A program made the translations under genes and the position numbers. Below the pieces are notes generated by a model that made no database searches, was not told the DNA's origin, and saw nothing but the letters and a program-made list of their open reading frames with translations. Of a stretch of 64,000 bases of DNA, positions 54,101 to 63,514 are shown piece by piece (positions within the stretch are counted from its first letter, which is position 1; each line of letters starts with the position of its first letter). This DNA is from Siphonodentalium dalli (taxonomy: Eukaryota; Mollusca; Scaphopoda; Gadilida; Siphonodentaliidae), in NCBI GenBank assembly GCA_032622095.1, contig CP136068.1, forward strand, positions 163,885,465 through 163,949,464, in the 5' to 3' direction.

Positions 54101-56240
54101 GGGCTCGTATTCCGGACGCCAGACCAACTTACACCGGGTGGCATCGGGCTCGTATTCCGGATGACAGACCAACTTACACCGGGTGGCATCGGGCACGTAT
54201 TCCGGATGACAGACCAATTTACACCGGGTGGCATCGGGCTCGTATTCCGGACGACAGACCAACTTACACCGGGTGGCATCGGGCTCGTGTTCCGGACGAC
54301 AGACCAACTTACACCGGGTGGCATCGGACTCATTTTCCGGATGACAGACCAACTTACACCGGGTGGCATCGGGCTCGTATTCCGGATGACAGACCAACTT
54401 ACACCGGGTAGCATCGGGCTCGTATTCCGGATGACAGACCAACTTACACCGGGTGGCATCGGGCTCGTATTCCAGATGACAGACAAACTTACACCGGGTG
54501 GCATCGGGCTCGTATTCCGGACGACAGACCAACTTACACCGGGTGGCATCGGGCTCGTATTCCGGATGACAGACCAACTTACACCGGCTGTCATCGGACT
54601 CTTATTCCGGATGACAGACCAACTTACACCGGGTGGCATCGGGCTTGTATTCCGGACGACAGACCAACTTACACCGGGTGGCATCGGGCTCGTATTCCGG
54701 ACGACAGACCAACTTACACCGGGTGGCATCGGGCTCATATTCCGGATGACAGACCAACTTACACCGGGTGGCATCGGGCTCATATTCCGGATGACAGACC
54801 AACTTACACCGGGTGGCATCGGGCTCATATTCCGGATGACATACCAACTTACACCGGGTGGCATCGGGCTCATATTCCGGATGACAAACCAACTTACACC
54901 GGGTGGCATCGGGCTCGTATTCCGGATGACAGACCAACTTACACCGGGTGGCATCGGGCTCGTATTCCGGATAACAGACCAACTTACACCGGGTGGCATC
55001 GGGCTCGTATTCCGGACGACAGACCAACTTACACCGGGTGGCATCGGGCTCATATTCCGGACGACAGACCAACTTACACCGGGTGGCATCGGGCTCGTAT
55101 TCCGGATGACAGACCAACTTACACCGGCTGTCATCGGGCTCATATTCCGGATGACAGACCAACTTACACCGGGTGGCATCGGGCTCGTATTCCGGATGCC
55201 AGACCAACTTACACCGGGTGGCATCGGGCTCGTATTCCGGATGACAGACCAACTTACACCAGGTGGCATCGGGCTCGTATACCGGATGACAGACCAACTT
55301 ACACAGGGTGGCATCGGGCTCGTATTCCGGATGACAGACCAACTTACACCGGGTGGCATCGGGCTCGTATTCCGGACGACAGACCAACTTACACCGGGTG
55401 GCATCGGGCTCATATTCCGGATGCCAGATCAACTTACACCGGGTGGCATCGGGCTCGTATTCCGGACGCCAGACCAACTTACACCGGGTGGCATCGGGCT
55501 CGTATTCCGACGCCAGACCAACTTACACCGGGTGGCATCGGGCTCGTATTCCGGATGACAGACCAACTTACACAGGGTGGCATCGGGCTCGTATTCCGGT
55601 TGACAGACCAACTTACACCGGGTGGCATCGGGCTCGTATTCCGGACGACAGACCAACTTATACCGGGTGGCATCGGGCTCATATTCCGGATGACAGACCA
55701 ACTTACACCGGGTGGCATCGGGCTCATATTCCGGATGACAAACCAACTTACACCGGGTGGCATCGGGCTCGTATTCCGGATGACAGACCAACTTACACCG
55801 GGTGGCATCGGGCTCGTATTCCGGAAAACAGACCAACTTACACCGGGTGGCATCGGGCTCGTATTCCGGACGACAGACCAACTTACACCGGGTGGCATCG
55901 GGCTCATATTCCGGATGACAGACCAACTTACACCGGGTGGCATCGGGCTCATATTCCGGATGACAGACCAACTTACACCGGGTGGCATCGGGCTCAAATT
56001 CCGGATGACAGACCAACTTACACCGGGTGGCATCGGGCTCGTAATCCGGATGACAGACCAACTTACACCGGGTGGCATCGGGCTCGTATTCCGGATGACA
56101 GACCAACTTACACCGGGTGGCATCGGGCTCATATTCCGGATGACAGACCAACTTACACCGGGTGGCATCGGGCTCATATTCCGGATGCCAGATCAACTTA
56201 CACCGGGTGGCATCGGGCTCGTATTCCGGATGCCAGACCA
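51158..56240 (+). repeat. 2,742-bp higher-order repeat, two copies plus a partial
   Basis: Variant series recur at an offset of 2,742 bp (51,158/53,900, 51,208/53,950 and 51,860/54,602), which is 61 monomers minus 3 bases. The signature TTTCGACGCC preceded by GGCACCGGGCTC lies at 51,234, 53,482 and 53,976. An extra 494-bp partial copy (11 monomers minus 1 base) therefore sits at about 53,482-53,976. Internal differences are whole-monomer changes and isolated substitutions. Confidence 0.85.
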
Positions 56241-56281
56241 ACTTACACCGGGTGGCATCGGGCTCGTATTCCGGATGACAG

Positions 56282-57438
56282 GCCACCCGGTGTAAGTTGG
56301 TCTGTCATCCGGAATACGAGCCCGATGCCACCCGGTGGAAGTTGGTCTGTCATCCGGAATATGAGCCCGATGCCACCCGGTGTAAGTTGGTCTGTCATCC
56401 GGAATATGAGCCCGATGCCATCCGGTGTAAGTTGGTCTGTCATCCGGAATATGAGCCCGATGCCACCCGGTGTAAGTTGGTCTGTCGTCCGGAATACGAG
56501 CCCGATGCCACCCGGTGTAAGTTGGTCTGTTATCCGGAATACGAGCCCGATGCCACCCGGTGTAAGTTGGTCTGTCATCCGGAATACGAGCCCGATGCCA
56601 CCCGGTGTAAGTTGGTTTGTCATCCGGAATATGAGTCCGATGCCACCCGGTGTAAGTTGGTCTGTCATCCGGAATACGAGCCCGATGCCACCCGGTGTAA
56701 GTTGGTCTGTCATCCGGAATATGAGCCCGATGCCACCCGGTGTAAGTTGGTCTGTCGTCCGGAATACGAGCCCGATGCCACCCGGTGTAAGTTGGTCTGT
56801 CATCCGGAATACAAGCCCGATGCCACCCGGTGTAAGTTGGTCTGTCATCCGGAATACGAGCCCGATGCCACCTGGTGTAAGTTGGTCTGTCATCCGGAAT
56901 ACGAGCCCGATGCCACCCGGTGTAAGTTGGTCTGGCATCCGGAATACGAGCCCGATGCCACCCGGTGTAAGTTGGTCTGTCATCCGGAATAAGAGTCCGA
57001 TGACAGCCGGTGTAAGTTGGTCTGTCATCCGGAATACGAGCCCGATGCCACCCGGTGTAAGTTGGTCTGTCGTCCGGAATACGAGCCCGATGCCACCCGG
57101 TGTAAGTTTGTCTGTCATCCGGAATACGAGCCCGATGCCACCCGGTGTAAGTTGGTATGTCATCCGGAATACGAGCCCGATGCCACCCGGTGTAAGTTGG
57201 TCTGTCATCCGGAATACGAGCCCGATGCCACCCGGTGTAAGTTGGTCTGTCATCCGGAATATGAGTCCGATGCCACCCGGTGTAAGTTGGTATGTCGTCC
57301 GGAATACGAGCCCGATGCCACCCGGTGTAAGATGGTCTGTCGTCCGGAATACGAGCCCGATGCCACCCGGTGTAAGTTGGTCTGTCGTCCGGAATACGAG
57401 CCCGATGCCACCCGGTGTAAGTTGGTCTGTCGTCCGGA
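56282..57438 (-). repeat. Satellite orientation block B3, abutting the spacer
   Basis: Reversed monomers run from the switch at 56,281 to the spacer edge at GTCGTCCGGAA. The block aligns with 59,281-60,257 in the next satellite segment. The offset is 2,999 near the left end (CCCGGTGGAAG at 56,331 and 59,330) and 2,819 at the right end. The difference of 180 bp is four monomers missing from the downstream copy just after the GGTGGAAG unit. The homology starts exactly where the orientation switches. Confidence 0.92.
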
Positions 57439-58116
57439 AATTATAGGTAATAGCTGTAGGATTAGGGCTGAAACTGTCACCGGATTTTCACACCAGGTTA
57501 ACCACTCGTTGTAACCTCTAGGTTAGCCGATTAATAGTGGTTTTTATCCCAAAATGGCCGTAAGAGTTTTATTAAAATAACCAAGCAGGCTAGAGTCCAT
57601 CCATCATTTCATAATATGCATATTGTTCATGTTCAAGGTGCTTTTTACACATTTTTCTGGTGACTAGACTTTTTTTATAAGGTGTTTAGTCCTGTTATGA
57701 AATGCCTCTAGTTAATGTTTGAGTCTCGACGCTGTTGATGGAAAGAAAAATTCCAATTCGATCAAATGCATTTGAATCCAAAATTCTGACCAAAAAGCAG
57801 GAAATTATATTGCTAAAAGCAGCACATTCCCCATCAATTATTCATTGGAAGGTCAAATTACGAGAACACTTTCAACAGGAGTTTAACTTTAATGGTTGGA
57901 AGTGAGTGAAAATGGTCAAGGTAAATATTGTTAGCCAATGTATTCTCTGATATATGTGAGGCTCACATAGGGAGATTCGCATATAACAGATAATGCATTG
58001 GCACAAGGTTTTCGCATAATTTAAGGAAGCTTCAATCATGAACCCATACCTATATACTGTTTACCTAGAAGGGGATATGGTTGCCCTCTGTGAGTGGCCT
58101 AATTTGATCCATACGT

Positions 58117-58253
58117 GGTAAAATTGCCACCAAAGAGTGGCAACATCCCCCAACGAGCGGCAACATTGCCCGCAAGAACTGGCAACATTGCCCCCTAAAG
58201 TTGTAAAATTGTCCCCAAGAAGTGGCAACACTGAACCCAACATTTGGCAATTA
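58117..58253. repeat. Degenerate 22-bp minisatellite, about six units
   Basis: Units begin GGCAACATTGCC or close variants at 58,117, 58,139, 58,159, 58,181, 58,203, 58,224 and 58,246, with spacings of 20 to 22 bp and interior C-runs followed by AAGA. The array is old and diverged. It explains the 60-codon open frames on the minus strand here, which are not genes. Confidence 0.75.
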
Positions 58254-58327
58254 TCTACCTCTGTTAAGGAGGTCAGTTAATTGCATCCATCAGAATGGGC
58301 AGTCCTGCCACTCTGTTATTTAGTATG

Positions 58328-58334
58328 TATAAAG
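58328..58334 (+). promoter_or_regulatory. TATA-like element (TATAAAG) in spacer copy 1
   Basis: TATAAAG lies 70 bp upstream of an ATG at 58,398. A single short motif in AT-rich DNA has a high chance expectation, and no initiator or transcript evidence is available. The same motif is at 61,147-61,153 in the second copy. Confidence 0.15.
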
Positions 58335-58397
58335 TTCCCTGTCAGAAGGGATCAGAACTGATTATAACTTTTAAACAAGAACTTCTAAAAGGTCGTC

Positions 58398-59159
58398 ATG
58401 AATAGTTATGTAACCGTGCGTGTTATATATGTTGCCCGCGGCTTGTTATATTACCGTGCTGGCTTACGGACTTTATTTTCCAATTTCGCAGATCATCCTG
58501 TTAATACGAGCCCGATGCCACCCGGTGTAAGTTTGTCTGTCATCCGGAATACGAGCCCGATGCCACCCGGTGTAAGTTGGTCTGTCGTCCGGAATAAGAG
58601 TCCGATGCCACCCGGTGTAAGTTGGTCTGTCATCCGGAATACGAGCCCGATGCCACCCGGTGTAAGTTGGTATGTCGACCGGAATACGAGCCCGATGCAA
58701 CCCGTTGTAAGTTGGTCTGTCATCCGGAATACGAGCCCGATGCCACCCGGTGTAAGTTGGTCTGTCATCCGGAATATGATTCCGATGCCACCCGGTGTAA
58801 GTTGGTCTGTCATCCGGAATACGAGCCCGATGCCACCCGGTGTAAGTTGGTCTGTCGTCCGGAATACGAGACCGATGCCACCCGGTGTAAGTTGGTCTGT
58901 CATCCGGAATACGAGCCCGATGCCACCCGGTGTAAGTTGGTCTGTCATCCGGAATACGAGCCCGATGCCACCCGGTGTAAGTTGGTCTGGCGTCCGGAAT
59001 ACGAGCCCGATGCCACCCGGTGTAAGTTGGTCTGGCGTCCGGAATACGAGCCCGATGCCACCCGGTGTAAATTGGTCTGTCATCCGGAATACGAGCCCGA
59101 TGCCACCCGGTGTAAGTTGGTCTGGCGTCGGAATACGAGCCCGATGCCACCCGGTGTAA
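58398..59159 (+). other. Open frame running from spacer into satellite (253 codons), probably not a gene
   Basis: The frame begins at an ATG in the spacer (MNSYVTVRVIYVARG), reads about 36 codons of spacer and then crosses the junction into the SPMPPGVSWSVIRNT satellite frame until a 44-bp monomer shifts it out. In the second spacer copy the same ATG at 61,217 gives only 37 codons and stops at TGA just past the breakpoint, so that is the ancestral state. The fusion was created by the duplication. Nothing indicates translation. Confidence 0.2.
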
Positions 59160-60257
59160 GTTGGTCTGGCATCCGGAATACGAGCCCGATGCCACCCGGT
59201 GTAAGTTGGTCTGTCATCCGGAATATGAGCCCGATGCCACCCGGTGTAAGTTGGTCTGTCGTCCGGAATATGAGCCAGATGCCACCCGGTGTAAGTTGGT
59301 CTGTCATCCGGAATACGAGCCCGATGCCACCCGGTGGAAGTTGGTCTGTTATCCGGAATACGAGCCCGATGCCACCCGGTGTAAGTTGGTCTGTCATCCG
59401 GAATACGAGCCCGATGCCACCCGGTGTAAGTTGGTTTGTCATCCGGAATATGAGTCCGATGCCACCCGGTGTAAGTTGGTCTTTCATCCGGAATACGAGC
59501 CCGATGCCACCCGGTGTAAGTTGGTCTGTCATCCGGAATATGAGCCCGATGCCACCCGGTGTAAGTTGGTCTGTCGTCCGGAATACGAGCCCGATGCCAC
59601 CCGGTGTAAGTTGGTCTGTCATCTGGAATACAAGCCCGATGCCACCCGGTGTAAGTTGGTCTGTCATCCGGAATACGAGCCCGATGCCACCTGGTGTAAG
59701 TTGGTCTGTCATCCGGAATACGAGCCCGATGCCACCCGGTGTAAGTTGGTCTGGCATCCGGAATACGAGCCCGATGCCACCCGGTGTAAGTTGGTCTGTC
59801 ATCCGGAATAAGAGTCCGATGACAGCCGGTGTAAGTTGGTCTGTCATCCGGAATACGAGCCCGATGCCACCCGGTGTAAGTTGGTCTGTCGTCCGGAATA
59901 CGAGCCCGATGCCACCCGGTGTAAGTTTGTCTGTCATCCGGAATACGAGCCCGATGCCACCCGGTGTAAGTTGGTATGTCATCCGGAATACGAGCCCGAT
60001 GCCACCCGGTGTAAGTTGGTCTGTCATCCGGAATACGAGCCCGATGCCACCCGGTGTAAGTTGGTCTGTCATCCGGAATATGAGTCCGATGCCACCCGGT
60101 GTAAGTTGGTATGTCGTCCGGAATACGAGCCCGATGCCACCCGGTGTAAGATGGTCTGTCGTCCGGAATACGAGCCCGATGCCACCCGGTGTAAGTTGGT
60201 CTGTCGTCCGGAATACGAGCCCGATGCCACCCGGTGTAAGTTGGTCTGTCGTCCGGA
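58503..60257 (-). repeat. Satellite segment B4 between the two spacers (about 39 monomers)
   Basis: Reversed 45-bp monomers lie between the spacer copies. Bases 58,505 to about 59,200 are an inverted copy of about 47,580-48,195. Shared rare marks are GGTATGTCGACCGG at 58,669, GCAACCCGTTGTAAG at 58,697, ACGAGACCGATG near 58,866 and GTGTAAATTGG near 59,066; their complements are in block A3. Bases 59,281-60,257 are the counterpart of block B3 with four monomers missing and a few substitutions, such as CTTTCATCC at 59,471 and TCATCTGGAATACAAG near 59,620. Confidence 0.93.
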
Positions 60258-61323
60258 AATTATAGGTAATAGCTGTAGGATTAGGGCTGAAACTGTCACC
60301 GGATTTTCACACCAGGTTAACCACTCGTTGTAACCTCTAGGTTAGCCGATTAATAGTGGTTTTTATCCCAAAATGGCCGTAAGAGTTTTATTAAAATAAC
60401 CAAGCAGGCTAGAGTCCATCCATCATTTCATAATATGCATATTGTTCATGTTCAAGGTGCTTTTTACACATTTTTCTGGTGACTAGACTTTTTTTATAAG
60501 GTGTTTAGTCCTGTTATGAAATGCCTCTAGTTAATGTTTGAGTCTCGACGCTGTTGATGGAAAGAAAAATTCCAATTCGATCAAATGCATTTGAATCCAA
60601 AATTCTGACCAAAAAGCAGGAAATTATATTGCTAAAAGCAGCACATTCCCCATCAATTATTCATTGGAAGGTCAAATTACGAGAACACTTTCAACAGGAG
60701 TTTAACTTTAATGGTTGGAAGTGAGTGAAAATGGTCAAGGTAAATATTGTTAGCCAATGTATTCTCTGATATATGTGAGGCTCACATAGGGAGATTCGCA
60801 TATAACAGATAATGCATTGGCACAAGGTTTTCGCATAATTTAAGGAAGCTTCAATCATGAACCCATACCTATATACTGTTTACCTAGAAGGGGATATGGT
60901 TGCCCTCTGTGAGTGGCCTAATTTGATCCATACGTGGTAAAATTGCCACCAAAGAGTGGCAACATCCCCCAACGAGCGGCAACATTGCCCGCAAGAACTG
61001 GCAACATTGCCCCCTAAAGTTGTAAAATTGTCCCCAAGAAGTGGCAACACTGAACCCAACATTTGGCAATTATCTACCTCTGTTAAGGAGGTCAGTTAAT
61101 TGCATCCATCAGAATGGGCAGTCCTGCCACTCTGTTATTTAGTATGTATAAAGTTCCCTGTCAGAAGGGATCAGAACTGAATATAACTTTTAAACAAGAA
61201 CTTCTAAAAGGTCGTCATGAATAGTTATGTAACCGTGCGTGTTATATATGTTGCCCGCGGCTTGTTATATTACCGTGCTGGCTTACGGACTTTATTTTCC
61301 AATTTCGCAGATCATCCTGTTAA
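60258..61323. repeat. AT-rich spacer, copy 2 (outer array edge)
   Basis: The partner of 57,439-58,504 at offset 2,819. To the left it joins the satellite at the same base (CCGGAA|ATTATAGG). To the right it continues without interruption into unique DNA (CCTGTTAAATGACCAG). This copy therefore looks like the original satellite/flank boundary and the other like the duplicate. It holds the second 22-bp minisatellite and TATAAAG at 61,147. No convincing gene is visible. Confidence 0.93.
60936..61072. repeat. Degenerate 22-bp minisatellite, second copy
   Basis: Same sequence and unit boundaries as 58,117-58,253, shifted by 2,819 bp. No unit gain or loss between the two copies, which supports a recent duplication. 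Confidence 0.75.
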
Positions 61324-61950
61324 ATGACCAGATTACTATATACCGGTAATCCCTGTGTAATAATAACCAGTTTACTGTATACCCGCTAATCTATGTGTCT
61401 GCTTCAATTATCAAATCGGCAATTGTCTGCTTTAAACCTGTATGCTATTTCCTTTCAACTGAAGTCAGTGGATTGTAAAAATGGTACGATTTCAGTTATG
61501 CAACAATCTCTCAAAGCGATATGAACTTAGCAACCCTGTATGTGTGTGGGGCGTACATGATCATTATATAAAGGTGCAGTTAACACACCGACATGTATCG
61601 AGTCCAGGTTTTAACGTGACGATATTAGCACATATCTTGATTTCTCAGATTTTGTGAGGTAATATTCGCTGAGGTGAGTTTATTCTTGATAGACTTTTGA
61701 GACATTTTTTTATTTGATTAATACTTTATCGACACTATATACATGGTCACATTAAAAAAAAAACATACGCAGTATAATGACAATAGCAACAATAATATCC
61801 GGTTCTGGGCGGCGAGGGGGGCTTTTGAACGCAACTCGCACACGTCTTGCACACATTCAAAAATCGAATACGACACATCACTCTTTTTTATTTTACAGTG
61901 TCACAGATTATGTTAATGAATGAACGATATATATATGAAAATATTTCACC
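61324..61950. other. Unique AT-rich flank, proximal part, no gene seen
   Basis: Low-GC sequence just outside the last spacer. An imperfect 39-bp tandem pair (61,327-61,358 and 61,366-61,398, both starting ACCAG and ending GTGT) lies immediately beyond the duplication breakpoint. An A10 run is at 61,754-61,763. A TATATAAAGG motif is annotated separately. No frame shows protein-like composition. Confidence 0.7.
61565..61574 (+). promoter_or_regulatory. TATA-like element TATATAAAGG
   Basis: A good match to a eukaryotic TATA box, with moderately GC-rich sequence on both sides. A start site would fall near 61,595. No conserved coding frame follows directly; the nearest ATG, at 61,593, opens only a few codons. 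It could serve an unseen spliced transcript or be chance. Confidence 0.2.
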
Positions 61951-62181
61951 CATCCTTGTAAAAAAGAATTACAAAGTTATATTTAGAATTCGTTTAAAAA
62001 ATCCAACGTGTTTTTGTCACAAAGTTACAAATGCTTACTGGGGAATAACTCCAACTAAAAAAATTAAAATAGTTACCTATCATTGTAAAAAAGGGTTACT
62101 AAGTTACATTAATTTTGGAATTCGATTAAAAATCCGACGAGGTTGTGTCACAAAATTACAAATGCTTACCGGGGAATAACA
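61951..62181. repeat. Imperfect tandem duplication, about 100-bp units offset 127-131 bp
   Basis: Two diverged copies share TTGTAAAAAAG, then AGTTAC or AGTTAT, GGAATTCG or AGAATTCG, AAAAATCC, TGTCACAAA, TTACAAATGCTTAC and GGGGAATAAC. Copy one spans 61,954-62,050 and copy two 62,081-62,181; the offset drifts from 127 to 131 through small indels. The 110-codon open frame across this stretch (61,847-62,179) is a product of the duplication, and its composition is not that of a gene. Confidence 0.75.
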
Positions 62182-62194
62182 CCCCCGTGTACGT

Positions 62195-62230
62195 GGTATC
62201 GCCAAAACCGAGGGTATCGCCAAAACCGAG
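62195..62230. repeat. Perfect 18-bp tandem duplication
   Basis: GGTATCGCCAAAACCGAG occurs at 62,195-62,212 and again at 62,213-62,230 without mismatch, consistent with a recent replication slippage event. Confidence 0.9.
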
Positions 62231-62310
62231 AATATGGGAAAGTCATTTTCAAGTATTTGATATGGGGATATGTTTGTTTCTCACCGTAATACAGACATCG
62301 AGCATCGTAT

Positions 62311-62526
62311 GTGTATGTCCACACGAAGCATGAGTATTTATCCACCAGTTGTCAATCAGTTTTCCCAGATCAGACCATTAATTTTTTTTTGGCGAATTGT
62401 TTCAATGGTGTTTTTGCTTTTGCTCCCTCAAATTTTCGAGAACAACCATTCACTAGTATAGTTCCTGGACTTCCACGCTTCCAAAACAAATGCCGGTATA
62501 TAGTTGAATCTGTCAATGAAGCATAG
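62311..62526 (+). other. Possible terminal exon (open frame ending at TAG, AATAAA 16 nt later)
   Basis: A frame of up to 71 codons ends at the TAG at 62,524-62,526. Its latter half has protein-like composition (NCFNGVFAFAPSNFREQPF, then IVPGLPRFQNKCRYIVE). A candidate 3' splice acceptor, TTTTCCCAG, ends at 62,368, and AATAAA is at 62,542-62,547 followed by TTGTGGTTCT. That order would suit the last exon of a gene. Against it, an 87-codon frame on the opposite strand (62,370-62,633) overlaps and looks equally plausible, and I recognise neither product. Not called as a CDS. Confidence 0.2.
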
Positions 62527-63360
62527 GATTTGACAGAATTTAATAAATCCTTGTGGTTCTCAATATCCGCGCGATATGAAGGGACCACTGTCGGTCCAGA
62601 AAGATGCGAACGGCACAGATGAAGATGCGCCAAACGCCGAGTTTCTGTGCAGTAAATATGCGTATTACTTAAGGAGTTCTGATGAGTTTTCGAGTGATTT
62701 TATGTGTATCTGAGACTGATCAATTGGACTGCGAATGTCATCTGAATATGAATCCATAACATATTCGAAACATTGTGTGCATATATATTATGAAAGTGTT
62801 TCAATTGAAATTAATTGAACATTCATCTCAGCATTCAGATTTGCGATCTCAAGAACGTGAATGAATGATAACGCGATGCCTTGATCACACGCACGTGAAT
62901 GCTGCCGTTTGCACGCATGCAGCTAATCGGATATTCGTTTAGTATTAACATGCTTGGAGTTTGTATATAGACCACACATGCCGGACGACACGCTACGGCG
63001 TATCAACGATTTGTTATAATCATGTTTATTTTGCAGACTTTATGACTCGTTCCCACTCGAGTAGACCGTTACGCGACAATGAAACCGAATCATCTTATCG
63101 AATATACATATCTCGTATTGCTCCAAATTATGCAATTCTGGCTTTTTAAGAGTCATCAGATAATATTGTAACGATTCTATGTTAACCTTAAACATCAGTA
63201 CATATATCATCACAATGTGCTATATGTGGCACACGTGTGTGCCTTCTTATCCGGATGTCGATGGACCTCTGTATTGTGTCTATGTACAAAACCATGTTTA
63301 AACAAAATCAAACCAGACCATGCGGGTTTGATCAATAACGTATCTTCCTCAGATATGAAG

Positions 63361-63361
<1 letters not shown>
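62527..63361. other. Unique AT-rich flank, middle part, no gene seen
   Basis: The only items noted are the AATAAA at 62,542, a short CACACGTGTG palindrome at 63,230-63,239 and scattered short frames. I see no tRNA, no repeat of note and no coding sequence I can support. Confidence 0.6.

Positions 63362-63410
<49 letters not shown>
63362..63410. repeat. (TA)n dinucleotide microsatellite, 49 bp
   Basis: An uninterrupted alternating TA tract of about 24.5 units between GAAGC and CTGGGG. The tyrosine/isoleucine-rich frames across it on both strands are artefacts. Confidence 0.97.
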
Positions 63411-63412
<2 letters not shown>

Positions 63413-63514
63413 GGGGAAGTGTTATGTTGCACCAACACACCACTGTCACATCCCTATAACCGAGTGGATGAATTAGCCGACTAAAAGCCAGAACATGTTA
63501 TCTTCGGATGTAGC

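Larger units (their letters stand above)
47441..56281 (+). repeat. Satellite orientation block A3
   Basis: A forward block. Its first 1.9 kb resembles the 6-14-kb family: it holds two CAACGTGCGACGG units (48,281 and 49,270), GGTCGACATACC units (48,036 and 49,036) and CATACACCGGG units. The remainder resembles the 14-20-kb family. The block ends at 56,281 in GGATGACAG|GCCACCCGG, a switch without an evident spacer. Confidence 0.94.
1..57438. repeat. 45-bp satellite DNA array (main block, about 1,275 monomers)
   Basis: The block is head-to-tail copies of a 45-bp unit; bases 91-135 are a consensus example. Each unit carries the TCCGGA palindrome, a CAACTTACACCGGG core and GGCATCGGGCTC. Neighbouring monomers usually differ at one to three positions, at recurrent sites: GGATGACAG or GGACGACAG, TGACAG or TGCCAG, CTCGTATT or CTCATATT, GACCAAC or GACAAAC, GACAGACC or GACATACC. 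Base composition is about 58% GC, in sharp contrast to the AT-rich flank. Most units are exactly 45 bp. Single-base deletions give 44-bp units, for example at 631, 2,953, 3,706, 20,143, 38,604 and 41,308. A 10-bp partial duplication sits near 3,091 and a truncated unit near 40,426. The array continues beyond the left edge. It has no unique spacers, so it is not a CRISPR array. I do not recognise the family; a centromeric, subtelomeric or interstitial heterochromatic satellite is equally possible. Confidence 0.97.
57439..58504. repeat. AT-rich spacer, copy 1 (duplicated array edge)
   Basis: Non-satellite DNA of about 1.07 kb. It starts at ATTATAGGTAATAG directly after CCGGAA and ends at CCTGTTAA, where satellite resumes as TACGAGCCCG. 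It matches 60,258-61,323 with a constant offset of 2,819 and no indels; by eye I find one substitution (T at 58,362, A at 61,181). No terminal inverted repeats, target-site duplication or transposase frame is visible, so it looks like copied flank and not a mobile element. It contains a 22-bp minisatellite, a TATAAAG motif and a short ATG-initiated frame that enters the satellite. No other gene is seen in it. Confidence 0.93.

Noticed and set aside
1-57438. CRISPR array
   Set aside because: Repeats are contiguous with no variable spacers, the array is tens of kilobases long with inversions, and there are no cas genes. The setting is eukaryotic.
1-57438. Telomeric repeat or rDNA spacer array
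   Set aside because: The unit has no TTAGGG-like motif and no rRNA sequence is present. A subtelomeric position cannot be excluded, but nothing supports it.
58061-58250. Minus-strand 60-codon frames in the spacer as small genes (also 60,880-61,069)
   Set aside because: They lie over the 22-bp minisatellite and gain their regular Cys/Leu pattern from it. Two overlapping frames are equally open.
57439-58504. Transposable element inserted into the array
   Set aside because: It has no terminal inverted or long terminal repeats, no clear target-site duplication and no enzyme frame. The second copy is continuous with unique flank, which fits boundary duplication better.
61847-62179. 110-codon plus-strand frame as a gene
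   Set aside because: It spans a diverged tandem duplication of non-coding DNA, is rich in Lys/Ile/Tyr as expected for AT-rich sequence, and shows no domain or start context.
63230-63239. CACACGTGTG palindrome as an E-box regulatory site
   Set aside because: A 10-bp palindrome is expected by chance at this scale, and no promoter or gene lies next to it.
63210-63459. Frames on both strands across the TA tract
   Set aside because: The central Tyr-Ile repeat is only the translated dinucleotide microsatellite.
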